Below are positions 17,313 to 25,547 of a stretch of DNA of 64,000 nt, in pieces (the stretch's first letter is position 1; every line of letters starts with the position of its first letter). The DNA comes from Vulcanimicrobiota bacterium (GTDB lineage: Bacteria > Vulcanimicrobiota > Vulcanimicrobiia > Vulcanimicrobiales > Vulcanimicrobiaceae): positions 1 through 64,000 of the forward strand of contig DAIDHQ010000002.1 in NCBI GenBank assembly GCA_027459645.1, given 5' to 3'. The position numbers were made by a program, and so were the translations under genes. The notes under the pieces were generated by a model. That model was not told the DNA's origin. It searched no databases and saw only the letters and a program-made list of their open reading frames with translations.

Positions 17313-18256
17313 CACCGGGCGATGCTCCACGTCGCAAGTGCCGCTGCAAGCGTCCAATCCGGGGCCGCCCGGCGCACCACGTCGTCGGGGTAGCTGCCCG
17401 ATTCCAAGAGCGGCGGGACGCCGACGAGCGCATGCGCGCCGCTCGCGTTTTCGATATCCTCTGCGATGCCCGGCAGCCGCGCACCGTTTCCAACCAGGGC
17501 GATGCGCGCGATCGCTTCACGCTCGCGGGCGATTTCGATCGCGGTCACCAACGCTTGCACGAGGATCGCGCGGGGCGCCGTGCCGGTACCCGCCGTCCCG
17601 AGGATGCGCTTACGCCGTTCCGCCGTTGCCTCGTCGATACCTAAGGCGCCCGCGATGGCTTGCGTTACGCACGCACCGCCTCGCTCGATCTCGAAGGACG
17701 CATGGCTGCGACCGCACAGGTGCAACGTCGAGCGGTCGGATCCGATGTCGAGGATGGCGTCGGCGAAATCGATCACCCGCCGTAACGCCCATCCGTCCCA
17801 GTCGATTGCAATGACGCGCAGACGCGCCGAACGCAAGTGCCTCAGCGCACGCGTGAGCGCAGGCCCCAGCGCGATGCCGACGGCGTACGTTCCGGCCTCG
17901 CGGTCGCACGGGTGCACGCGAACGGTTCGCGCTTCCTCGCCTTCCGATGGCGTTGTCGCTCGATTCGCCTCGAAACGTGAAGCGCGAATGCGTTCGCCCC
18001 AGGTCATCTTCGGGAACGCGACGACACGCAGCGACGCATCCCGCGCCCCGAGCGATGCGATGCAGCGGCGTTCTCGCACCGCGAGTTCGTCTCGCATTTC
18101 ATCCACGAGCGCGCCGAAGATCGCCGGATCGTCCGAACACGCGGAGGGGAGATCGCGCGCGGCGACGGCCTTCAGGCGCACCTCGCCCGAGGCGTCGGCC
18201 TCGCACGCGGCGATGCGTATGCGCGTTGCGCCCATGTCGATGCCGAGCGGAAGCAT
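17312..18256 (-). CDS. pilM: PilM-like actin-fold pilus assembly ATPase
   Basis: PilM is a cytoplasmic actin-like protein that binds nucleotide and the PilN N-terminus. The phosphate-1 loop LGIDMGATRIRIAA, the later ILDIGSDRSTLHL and the adenosine motif IALVGNGARLPGI are present. The ATG at 18256 is chosen; the longer open frame crosses into the peptidase gene. The peptidase ends 11 bases upstream. Confidence 0.85.
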   Translation of the reverse strand: MLPLGIDMGATRIRIAACEADASGEVRLKAVAARDLPSACSDDPAIFGALVDEMRDELAVRERRCIASLGARDASLRVVAFPKMTWGERIRASRFEANRATTPSEGEEARTVRVHPCDREAGTYAVGIALGPALTRALRHLRSARLRVIAIDWDGWALRRVIDFADAILDIGSDRSTLHLCGRSHASFEIERGGACVTQAIAGALGIDEATAERRKRILGTAGTGTAPRAILVQALVTAIEIAREREAIARIALVGNGARLPGIAEDIENASGAHALVGVPPLLESGSYPDDVVRRAAPDWTLAAALATWSIAR

Positions 18257-18267
18257 GCGATACCGCC

Positions 18268-18855
18268 TCACGGCCGGCCCAATCCGACGCCGAGCGCCGC
18301 GAGGGCAATAAACGGCGCGAAGGGAACCGCCCGCGATCGCTCCAGGTATTTGAGCGCGAGCAACGGCACATACACGAGAGCACCCGCAACAAACGCCGCA
18401 CCCAGAACGGCAAGGGCGGCGCTCCCGCCTGCCGACGCACCCGCCAGCGCGAAGAGTTTCACGTCGCCAAACGCGAGGCCGCGACGCCTCGAAATACCAT
18501 GAATTGCGAAGGAAACACTCGCCCCGATGAGCGCGCCTTCGGCCGTGAAAACCGCGGTGCCCCCGGCAAGTGCTTGGATAGCCACGAAGGCACCCGCCAC
18601 GAACGCGACGACGTCGTAGACATATCCGCTCGCGATGTCGGTCGCGGCGGAAACCGTCAATGCGGCAATCGCGACGACCGCCGATGCATTCAACGCCGAT
18701 CCAAAAAGCACGATCGCGGTTAGCGCCGTTGTGCAAAAGACGCACGTGAGTTTCCAATCGAAGCGATCGCCGCACCGCGCGGCGCGACGCGCCGCGAGCA
18801 AGGTAAACGTCAGGGCGGCCCCGGCAAAGGTTGCGGGACTTGTCAGAGCGTGCAT
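18268..18855 (-). CDS. pilD: Type IV prepilin peptidase (A24), lacking the methylase domain
   Basis: This multi-helix membrane aspartate protease cleaves the short leader of prepilins. The two catalytic aspartates are visible in SAATDIASGY and in the FGDVKLFALAG motif. The N-terminal zinc/methyltransferase domain of PilD (CxxC pairs) is absent, leaving 195 residues, so N-methylation of pilins may be done elsewhere or not at all. The ATG at 18855 overlaps the stop of the TPR gene (TAATG). Confidence 0.87.
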   Translation of the reverse strand: MHALTSPATFAGAALTFTLLAARRAARCGDRFDWKLTCVFCTTALTAIVLFGSALNASAVVAIAALTVSAATDIASGYVYDVVAFVAGAFVAIQALAGGTAVFTAEGALIGASVSFAIHGISRRRGLAFGDVKLFALAGASAGGSAALAVLGAAFVAGALVYVPLLALKYLERSRAVPFAPFIALAALGVGLGRP

Positions 18856-19373
18856 TATCGGCGTAGCGCCACTCGAGCCGGCGCGAAGGAGGGATCGAAA
18901 GCGAGCGCCGCCTTCAGCAGCAGCCGCGAGCGCCCGATGCGTGAGAGCCGCCGCTCGTCGAGTGCTGCGAACATCATCGCCGACGGGTCGCGGCGCGCAC
19001 GTGCCGCACCTTCGAAGTCGCGCGCGGCTGCCGCTAAGCGCCCGAGGCGCTGTTCGCACAGCGCACGGTCCATGCGCAATGCCGAATCGTTCGGATGGCG
19101 CGAGAGGTAGTCGGTGGCGACATCAACGCCCTCGCGCAGGAGCGTCGCTTCGTGCGACATCATGGCCGCGAACACCAATCGGTCTGCCGCCGTACCGTTG
19201 TCGCGATCGAACCACAGCGCGCGCTCGTACATCAGGCGCGCGCGCGGCGTCGATCCCCAATAGGCGAGCGCATCGCCGCGCGTGACGAGCGCCGAAGAGA
19301 GCTGCGCGTGCAGGACGACTGCCGACGCACTTAATGCCGCCGCTATTAGCACCGCTCGCCGGTACCCGTTCAT
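18855..19373 (-). CDS. Exported TPR-like protein in the pilus operon
   Basis: An N-terminal hydrophobic helix (AVLIAAALSASAVVLHAQL) is followed by tetratricopeptide-like helical pairs (ALAYWGSTPRARLMYERAL, SALRMDRALCEQRLGRLA, and a last one ending LAFDPSFAPARVALRR). It may play the role of the pilotin/TPR factor (PilF/TgpA-like) for the secretin; this is inferred from the operon only. It overlaps both neighbours (four bases with the CcdA-like gene, one with the peptidase). Confidence 0.7.
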   Translation of the reverse strand: MNGYRRAVLIAAALSASAVVLHAQLSSALVTRGDALAYWGSTPRARLMYERALWFDRDNGTAADRLVFAAMMSHEATLLREGVDVATDYLSRHPNDSALRMDRALCEQRLGRLAAAARDFEGAARARRDPSAMMFAALDERRLSRIGRSRLLLKAALAFDPSFAPARVALRR

Positions 19374-19957
19374 GCCAACAGCCCGTAGTAGGCACCGAGC
19401 GCGAGGGTCACGCCCGCGCTCACCGTCCCGGCCGCCCGCGAATCGGGGAGCGAAACGCGCACCGGAAGCAGCAACAGTCCGAGCGGAGCGAGATGTCCGG
19501 CCGCAAAAGCTGCGGCCAGCAGCGCGGCGGATACGTGCGAACCCGAAACAAAGAGTGCCCCGAACGCAAGTACCGCGGGCGTGCAGCAGGGCGACACCAC
19601 GAGGGCGGAACTCATGCCGAGTAACGCGATGCCTCCGAGCGAACGCGGGACCGTTGCATGCGTGCAGCAGATATCGTCGCGCATCAGCGTCGCTATCGCC
19701 GAAACGGCCAGCACCACCGCCATCACGGCGTAGAGCATCGGCGAATGGCGCACGATCGCGGATACCGCGCCGCCGGTTGCAGCAAGCGCGGCATAGCCGG
19801 CCACCGTGCCGGCCGTGAAGGATGCGAGCACCGGCATGCGCGTTCGAATGTTTCCGCGTGCAAAGGCGGCAAGCGCGAGATACCGCGGCGCAACGCAGGG
19901 TCCGATGCTACTTGCCGCGCCGGCGGCGCACGCGAGCGCGAGCGCAACAAACGTCAT
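19370..19957 (-). CDS. CcdA/DsbD-like thiol-redox membrane protein
   Basis: The 195-residue protein has about six membrane helices and two CcdA-type motifs with Pro after Cys: SSIGPCVAPRY early and SPCCTPAVLAFGALF in the second half, with an extra DDICCTHA loop. CcdA/DsbD proteins pass electrons from cytoplasmic thioredoxin to periplasmic thiol partners. Its position between prepilin and TPR gene, with 1- and 4-base overlaps, suggests it controls disulfide state of pilus parts; the pilin next door has exactly two cysteines in its mature chain. The true start is the ATG at 19957. Confidence 0.75.
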   Translation of the reverse strand: MTFVALALACAAGAASSIGPCVAPRYLALAAFARGNIRTRMPVLASFTAGTVAGYAALAATGGAVSAIVRHSPMLYAVMAVVLAVSAIATLMRDDICCTHATVPRSLGGIALLGMSSALVVSPCCTPAVLAFGALFVSGSHVSAALLAAAFAAGHLAPLGLLLLPVRVSLPDSRAAGTVSAGVTLALGAYYGLLA

Positions 19958-20424
19958 TAGAACGCCGTAAATCCCGACGTGGAATCGTATTGAATGCTGC
20001 TCTTCGCGCTCGTTCCGCCGATCGCCGTCATCGTATTGGGATCGTGCTGACCGGGGCACTGAATCGTGTACGTGGCGTTCCCGGATGACGGATTGGCAAT
20101 CGAATACTTGTAGGTACCCGACGGCGCGACGGGATCGACCGGCGTCTGCCGCAGATACGAGCCGATGTTGGCCTCTTGATTCGTCACGTCGGTCGGAGAG
20201 GTGACATTCGGATATTGCTGGTGATCCGTCTGATACAGCTCGAGCGCGGTCGCGATTTCCTTTAAATTCGCCTCGCACGCTGCCGTCTGTGCTTGCGCGC
20301 GTGCGCGCATGAAATTCGGAACGAGAATTGCGACGAGAATAGCAATGATCGCGACGACGATCATCATCTCGATCAAGGTAAAGCCGCGTTCACCCTCACG
20401 CCTACGCTCGTGCACCTGTCGCAT
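19957..20424 (-). CDS. pilA: Type IV prepilin (major or minor pilin)
   Basis: The leader ends GERG and the mature chain begins FTLIEMMIVVAIIAILVAIL, with Glu5 conserved, which is diagnostic for class III signal peptides cleaved by the prepilin peptidase. The helix continues through FMRARAQAQTAACEANLKE, as in PulG-like and GspG-like proteins. The mature protein has two Cys (near residues 55 and 125 of the precursor), probably forming a disulfide. It is the first gene of the pilus operon; RBS-like AGGACGGGGGCG precedes the ATG. T2SS pseudopilin is an alternative reading. Confidence 0.92.
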   Translation of the reverse strand: MRQVHERRREGERGFTLIEMMIVVAIIAILVAILVPNFMRARAQAQTAACEANLKEIATALELYQTDHQQYPNVTSPTDVTNQEANIGSYLRQTPVDPVAPSGTYKYSIANPSSGNATYTIQCPGQHDPNTMTAIGGTSAKSSIQYDSTSGFTAF

Positions 20425-20490
20425 CGCCCCCGTCCTCGAGAAAGAGTTCGTGCGGTGCCTGGTGCCCGGAGAAAACCTATGTGGGACAGC

Positions 20491-20886
20491 TCACTCGTGC
20501 CCGTGTCGCTGCCTGCGCCTCTTATCGACCTCTCGCAGGCCGCGCACGATTTCGCGCCGATCCGCCGTTTTTTCCAGCACGACGTCCGCACCGGCGCTGT
20601 GAAAGGCGCGGGCGATCGGATCGGTCGCGGAGCTCGAGTAGACGTAGATCTGCGCTTTCGGAACGAGCACGTGAGAGAGGCGTATCCCCTCCAGCGGCTC
20701 GTTCAGAAAGTCGGTATCGATGAAGACCAGGTCGGGCTGATCGTCGAGTAGCCGGCGCGGATCGAGCTCCGCGCCGACGTAATCGACGAACAGGCCTGCC
20801 TCCGAGAATACTTCGATGAGCGCGGGGACGAACAGGTGCTGTGGCTCGATGAGATGCACCACCGTCCGCCCCCCACCGTCGAACAT
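20491..20886 (-). CDS. Single-domain response regulator receiver protein
   Basis: About 130 residues with the receiver pattern: HLIEPQHLFVPALIEVF (acid pair reduced to Glu), phosphoacceptor Asp in DLVFIDTDF, a YVYSSSAT loop and Lys in ADVVLEKTADR. No output domain is present, so it may act by protein contact. GAGGGG precedes the ATG at 20886; an ATG at 20907 is also possible. It lies between the BY-kinase and the pilin gene, same strand, and may link polysaccharide and pilus control. Confidence 0.75.
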   Translation of the reverse strand: MFDGGGRTVVHLIEPQHLFVPALIEVFSEAGLFVDYVGAELDPRRLLDDQPDLVFIDTDFLNEPLEGIRLSHVLVPKAQIYVYSSSATDPIARAFHSAGADVVLEKTADRREIVRGLREVDKRRRQRHGHE

Positions 20887-20910
20887 GATCCCCTCGTATC
20901 CGTGCAAGCT

Positions 20911-23106
20911 TTATCGCGATGCTGCAACGATCGGAGCGTCATCAGAATATAACCGCGGAACGTCTTCACCATAGGGCATATAGTCGGCGCGCCGCGGCTC
21001 CACACGATTCATCACGAAACCGAGCACGTTTTTCACACCCATCCGCTGCAGGCGCTTCATGGCGCCGCTCGCCTCGCGCAGATCGGTCGATCCTTGGGAG
21101 AGCACGAGAACCGTACCGTTCACGCGACGCGCGAGCACGGCCGAGTCCACATTTCCTACGAGCGCCGCACCGTCGAAGACGATCGTGTGATAGCGCGCAT
21201 AGAGATCTTCCATCAAGCGGTCGAATCGCGGCGATTCCAAGAGCTTGATGGGGTTCGGCGTTGCGGTGCCGCTCGTCATGACGGCCAAGCCGCTTTTCTC
21301 GTCGATCTGGATCGCTTCGTCGATCGTTGCCTGCCCGACGAGAACGTCCGAGAGACCGCGGTCGTTGGGCATGCGCAACTTTGCGTGCAACGATGGACGC
21401 CGAAGGTCGCCGTCGACGAGCAGCACCGGCCCTTCTATTTCATTGAGGGCAAGCGCAACATTGAGCGCAATGGTGGATTTACCGTCGCCCTGCATCGGGC
21501 TGATCACGGCGAGGGAACGCAGCGGCTGATCCGTCGCGTACTTCATGTTCGTAACCAGTTGCAAGAACGACTCGAGCGCGAGCGACTTCACCCACGGTAC
21601 GATCGCTTCGCCGTTGCGTAGGGCGACGAGCGGAATCGTGCCGAGCTGCGGCAGATTCAACTCGCCTTCGACCTCGCGTTCGTCCTTGATCGAGTTGTCG
21701 AAGTAGTCCAGAATCAACGCACCCGAGATCCCTAGCACGATGCCCAGCACTAGGCCGATGAGCGTGTTGAGCAGCAGGCTCGGCTTGACCGAAGCCTCGT
21801 GCGGCGATGCGGCTTGAGTAATCGTCACGTCCGAGAGCGCGGTTTCAGAAGCAACCTGCGCGTTGACGTATTTCTGCTGGAGCGCCGAATAGACGTCTTC
21901 CGCCGCCTTGGCGTTACGCTGCAGATCGGCCAGAGCCGCCGTTTGCGCGGGCAGCGAAGCCAGTTGCGGCGCGAGCGCTTTGCGCTGACGCTCGAGTTCC
22001 GTGATTTGCGCGCCGTCGGCAGCAACTTGCGAGCGGAAGTTCGCCGCGTTCTGCGAGAGCTGCTGGTAGACGGGATTGGGCACGCTGCTCGTTCCGGATA
22101 CGACCGTCTGCTGCTCGTGCGCGATCTGAGATTGCAATTGGGCGACCTGCTGCTTGAGCGCGATTACGCCCGGATACTGCGGCGTGTATTGCTGTTCGGC
22201 TTGCTGCAACTGGGTCTGCGCTTGCGTCAACTGAGCCTGGAGCTGTCCGACGACCGGATTTTGCGCCACGGTCGTGCTGCCCGTGATCGTCGGCGACATG
22301 CCGGCGAGTTGGCCCTGCGTCGACGAGAGTTGCGCTTGCGCTTCCTGCTGGTCCGCTTGGACGGTACGAATCTTCGCATCCAGATCGGCCATCGAGGAAA
22401 TCGTCGTTTGCGTCTGTTGATCGATATTGGCGATGCGATGCTGCGCCTCGAACGAGGCGAGCTTGTTTTGCGCATCGTTCATGCGCCCTTGCGCGGAGGG
22501 CAATTGCTGCTTCAGCGATGTAAGGGCGTCGTTCGCTTGGCTCGCAACGAGCTCGCGCTGCCGGTCGACGATCGCCTGGCCGAAGGCGTTGGCGATCTTA
22601 GCCGAGGTCACCGGATCGGACCACGTCACGTTTACCGCCAAGATATTGGTATTCGTGATCGGCTCGACCGTGACGTGCTGCGTAAGCAGCGCCTGCGGGC
22701 TGATCTTCAAGTGCAGGTCGTTAATGACGTTCTGCACCACCGGCCACTCTTTAAAGAGTTCGACGTAGGTTTCCGCCGACTGCGTGCCGTTGGCAATCAT
22801 CAAGGCGTTGAGCACCGGAAGCGCGGTTCCCGGCGATCCCTGGGAGGCGCTCGGTCCGCTGGAGTCCCCGGTCATGACCTTGATCGTCGTGGTATAGGAT
22901 TTCGGCCAGATGAGCGTTCCGACGATCATCAAGGCAACGAATCCGAGAAAGATCTTAAGCACCGTCGTGCGACGGCGCAGGATCGTCCGCCACAGCGAGG
23001 CGAGTTCTGCGTTGCCACCCGAGGGCGCACCCGTACCGGCGTAGGCCGGATCGATGGTTCCGGTGATCGCCGTGACGTGCTGATTGTTCGAAAGTGCGTT
23101 CTGCAT
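20911..23106 (-). CDS. wzc: Wzc-like polysaccharide co-polymerase with BY-kinase domain
   Basis: An inner-membrane protein that controls chain length and export of capsule/EPS. The Wzz region lies between membrane helices at ~50-67 and ~445-466, with a long periplasmic coiled coil (residues ~180-410, Gln/Ala-rich). The cytoplasmic kinase has Walker A (SPMQGDGKST, 536-545), Walker A' (VLLVDGDLRRP, from 561) and a Walker B-like IVFDGAAL where the usual Pro-Pro is missing. Only Tyr709, Tyr712 and Tyr720 are in the tail, fewer than in typical tyrosine clusters. The ATG at 23106 follows GGAG; wza is 7 bases upstream. Confidence 0.92.
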   Translation of the reverse strand: MQNALSNNQHVTAITGTIDPAYAGTGAPSGGNAELASLWRTILRRRTTVLKIFLGFVALMIVGTLIWPKSYTTTIKVMTGDSSGPSASQGSPGTALPVLNALMIANGTQSAETYVELFKEWPVVQNVINDLHLKISPQALLTQHVTVEPITNTNILAVNVTWSDPVTSAKIANAFGQAIVDRQRELVASQANDALTSLKQQLPSAQGRMNDAQNKLASFEAQHRIANIDQQTQTTISSMADLDAKIRTVQADQQEAQAQLSSTQGQLAGMSPTITGSTTVAQNPVVGQLQAQLTQAQTQLQQAEQQYTPQYPGVIALKQQVAQLQSQIAHEQQTVVSGTSSVPNPVYQQLSQNAANFRSQVAADGAQITELERQRKALAPQLASLPAQTAALADLQRNAKAAEDVYSALQQKYVNAQVASETALSDVTITQAASPHEASVKPSLLLNTLIGLVLGIVLGISGALILDYFDNSIKDEREVEGELNLPQLGTIPLVALRNGEAIVPWVKSLALESFLQLVTNMKYATDQPLRSLAVISPMQGDGKSTIALNVALALNEIEGPVLLVDGDLRRPSLHAKLRMPNDRGLSDVLVGQATIDEAIQIDEKSGLAVMTSGTATPNPIKLLESPRFDRLMEDLYARYHTIVFDGAALVGNVDSAVLARRVNGTVLVLSQGSTDLREASGAMKRLQRMGVKNVLGFVMNRVEPRRADYMPYGEDVPRLYSDDAPIVAASR

Positions 23107-23113
23107 GGTACTC

Positions 23114-23989
23114 CTACGGGATCAACAGGCGACCGAGAATGTAGAGCAAGCCGGCGTTTCCGAAGATGTTGGTCTTCTTCTTTGCGGCCGGCACGTAGAT
23201 GGTATCGCCCTTGTGCAATGCGATGTCGGCGCTGCCGTCGCCGTGTTCGAGCGCGTCATAGAGATTGATCGTCTGCTCTTGCTGTTTTCCATCGACGACG
23301 CGCATGACGCGAATGTGATTGAGATCGGCATTGGACTGCGCGCTGTTGCCCGCTTTGGCGATTGCCATCGAGAGCTTGTCGCCTTTCGCAACCTGGATGT
23401 CGCCCGGATGATCGACCGCTCCCGTAACGACGACGTCGATCAACGTCGGCCCCGGCACGTATACGACGTCCCCTTCGCTCAGCGGTCGATCGAGCGATAC
23501 GTCACCGTCGTGCAGCAGCTTTTGCAGCGACACGTTCGAGATATCGCCTTTCGGGTCGGAGATTCGCGCGACCGGCAAGGCGCCGTTGACGTCCGCAATT
23601 CCGCCCGCCGCCGCGATTGCATCGGTGACGCGCGCATCGGATCGTAATTGATACTTGCCGGGTGTCTTGACGTTCCCCAGGACGAGTACCGACGGCTGGC
23701 CGAGCTGGGCGATAGAAACCGAAACGAACGGGTGACGAACGTATCTCGCGAGACGCGACGCTAGGGTCTTTTGTGCCGCGTCGACCGTTTCACCGGCAAG
23801 CTGCACGCGTCCGATCAACGGGTAGTTAACGCTGCCGTCGGGCAGCACCGTCACGTTTTGGGAGAGGGACTGCTGACCGAATACTTGCACGCTCAACTGG
23901 TCCCCGGGGTGGATCTGCTCTTGCGGTGCCGTCGCCGCAAGCGTCGCAAAGAGCAGCGCGCACGGCAGCACCAGGCTGGAAAACCGCAT
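23114..23989 (-). CDS. wza: Wza-like polysaccharide export protein (SLBB)
   Basis: After a Sec signal (LVLPCALLFATLAATAPQ) comes the Poly_export domain with IHPGDQLSVQVFGQ and DGSVNYPLIGRVQLAGETV, then two SLBB domains (VLVLGNVKTPGKYQL and VVVTGAVDHPGDIQV). This family forms the periplasmic/outer-membrane channel partner of Wzc. A lipobox is not clear, and a C-terminal hydrophobic stretch (FGNAGLLYILGRLLIP) may cross the outer membrane. The second of two ATGs (23989) is best placed behind AGGAG. Confidence 0.92.
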   Translation of the reverse strand: MRFSSLVLPCALLFATLAATAPQEQIHPGDQLSVQVFGQQSLSQNVTVLPDGSVNYPLIGRVQLAGETVDAAQKTLASRLARYVRHPFVSVSIAQLGQPSVLVLGNVKTPGKYQLRSDARVTDAIAAAGGIADVNGALPVARISDPKGDISNVSLQKLLHDGDVSLDRPLSEGDVVYVPGPTLIDVVVTGAVDHPGDIQVAKGDKLSMAIAKAGNSAQSNADLNHIRVMRVVDGKQQEQTINLYDALEHGDGSADIALHKGDTIYVPAAKKKTNIFGNAGLLYILGRLLIP

Positions 23990-24082
23990 CATATCTCCTA
24001 TCCTAACGATGAGCCGCCGCGGCTCCGTGGCCCAGGCGGCTCAATCGTCTGTGGTCTCATGGTCCAATCCCGTGCGGTTAGG

Positions 24083-24922
24083 CTACGGAGTCGGGGCTCC
24101 GGGGCACGCGTTCGGTGCCGAGCAAGGTAGCGGAAGCGTGCTGTCGCCGGCGGTTCCGTCCGCGACGATCTGCTTGACATCCGCGGTGATCTTCGCGTTG
24201 ACGCCGTCACTCGGATCGCCGTTCCATTGCGGCGTGAATCCCGGGTAAAGCGAGATGCCGGCCGTTTGCGCCGCGGTGATATCGTTGAGCAGGGTCTGCT
24301 CGTGCGCGTCGGGCGACGAACGCAGATGCTGCGCAAACGCGATGATGTTGTTGAAATTAAACCAGTCGAAGGTGTGGTCCCCGCCCGACGTTTCGGTTCC
24401 GGCGGCGTAGTAAATATAGAGCGCCGCAGCCGTCGAGGCCGTATCGGACACGTTGGCCGAAGCGTTCGTCGGCGCATTTGACAGGTTCAGGTTCGTCGCG
24501 GGTGAGTCACCCAGGAACATCATCGTCCAGACTTGCGTGCCGCCGGAATAGCCGACGATCATCAGGTTATGACCGTTCGGCGTGTACGTTTGATTTGGAT
24601 TGAGCACGCTCGGTGCGGTTCCGCTAATCGTGTAGTTGCCGTTAGCGTCCGTGGTAATCATGCCGCCGTCACCCGAACATCCGCAGGTGAAAACGACCTT
24701 GTCATTTGCAAGAGGTGTACTGCCGATGACCAGTTGCCCGGTTCCGCCGGGAGTCGGCGTCGGCGAAGGTGTGGGCGTAGCAGCAGGAGGCGCCGGCGTG
24801 CCGCCGCCGACCGGCGGCGTCGAACCGCCCCCGCCGCCACCGCCGCCACCGCACGCGGTAAGCAATGCGGCGAGGGTGATGATCGATGCGCCAAAGAGCG
24901 GCGCCATGCGCAGGTTTTTCAT
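24083..24922 (-). CDS. Lipoprotein with poly-Gly tether and carboxypeptidase-regulatory-like domain
   Basis: The lipobox LLTAC is followed by nine glycines, then a Pro/Thr-rich linker, then a beta domain GQLVIGSTPLANDKVVF...DANGNYTISG resembling carboxypeptidase regulatory-like (CarboxypepD_reg) modules. The remaining ~150 residues are unknown, with a Trp/Phe-rich FDWFNFNNIIAFAQHL segment. The chosen ATG (24922) gives a proper signal peptide (MKNLRMAPLFGASII). It is downstream-oriented towards wza and divergent from the TlpA-like gene. Confidence 0.75.
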   Translation of the reverse strand: MKNLRMAPLFGASIITLAALLTACGGGGGGGGGSTPPVGGGTPAPPAATPTPSPTPTPGGTGQLVIGSTPLANDKVVFTCGCSGDGGMITTDANGNYTISGTAPSVLNPNQTYTPNGHNLMIVGYSGGTQVWTMMFLGDSPATNLNLSNAPTNASANVSDTASTAAALYIYYAAGTETSGGDHTFDWFNFNNIIAFAQHLRSSPDAHEQTLLNDITAAQTAGISLYPGFTPQWNGDPSDGVNAKITADVKQIVADGTAGDSTLPLPCSAPNACPGAPTP

Positions 24923-25031
24923 GTACGTAAGTACACACCGTATCCACGCCCAGGAAAACGGCGAAAAGACCACCTGCTCGCGGGAAATAGAGGGCAGTCA
25001 AGCGAGCCCGTTCGTCTGGTACCACTAGAGC

Positions 25032-25547
25032 ATGCTCTCATCGAAGCTCCGACGAGTCGCGCTCTCCGTTGCGGGCGGCGCCTTCGTCCTCCTCGTCGCG
25101 TTTGCGGTCCTCCATCATTTTCGCCACGTCACAGCCGTCGTCGCCGGTGACCGCGTACCGCCGCTCTCCATGACGAGCCTTTCCGGGCGCAGCGTTGTGC
25201 TCGAACCGCTCAAACGCGGCATCACCGTGTATAACGTCTTTACGACGTGGTGCCCGAGCTGCCGCGAAGAGACGCCTGCGTTTGCAAAGCTCGCGGACAA
25301 ACTTCGCCGCCGCGGCGTTCAATTCGTCGGCATCGACCAAGGCGAGCCGGCCGCACCGATCGCGGCCTTCGCGCTGCAATTCGGCATCAGCTATCCGATC
25401 GTCGTCGACAACGGGCACCTCTCGAATGCCGTACTCGGAGCACGTGTTATACCGAGGACGATCGTGGTAAAGGACGGGATTGTGAAAGCAATTGCCGTTG
25501 GCCCCCTAACACCGCACGCGCTCGAAGCGATGATCGGAACGGTATGA
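25032..25547 (+). CDS. TlpA-like membrane-anchored thioredoxin
   Basis: An N-terminal membrane helix (VALSVAGGAFVLLVAFAVL) anchors a periplasmic thioredoxin-fold domain with the redox motif TTWCPSCREE. The later cis-Pro loop ARVIPRTIVV is present. TlpA/ResA-type proteins reduce disulfides in exported proteins. The pair is unusual at the head of a glycosyltransferase operon: its stop overlaps the next start by four bases (ATGA). It may be reduced by the CcdA-like protein at 19370. Confidence 0.9.
   Translation: MLSSKLRRVALSVAGGAFVLLVAFAVLHHFRHVTAVVAGDRVPPLSMTSLSGRSVVLEPLKRGITVYNVFTTWCPSCREETPAFAKLADKLRRRGVQFVGIDQGEPAAPIAAFALQFGISYPIVVDNGHLSNAVLGARVIPRTIVVKDGIVKAIAVGPLTPHALEAMIGTV

Noticed and set aside
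21799-23268. 489-codon open frame on the + strand
   Set aside because: Antisense to wzc and wza; Arg/Leu-rich without a recognisable fold.
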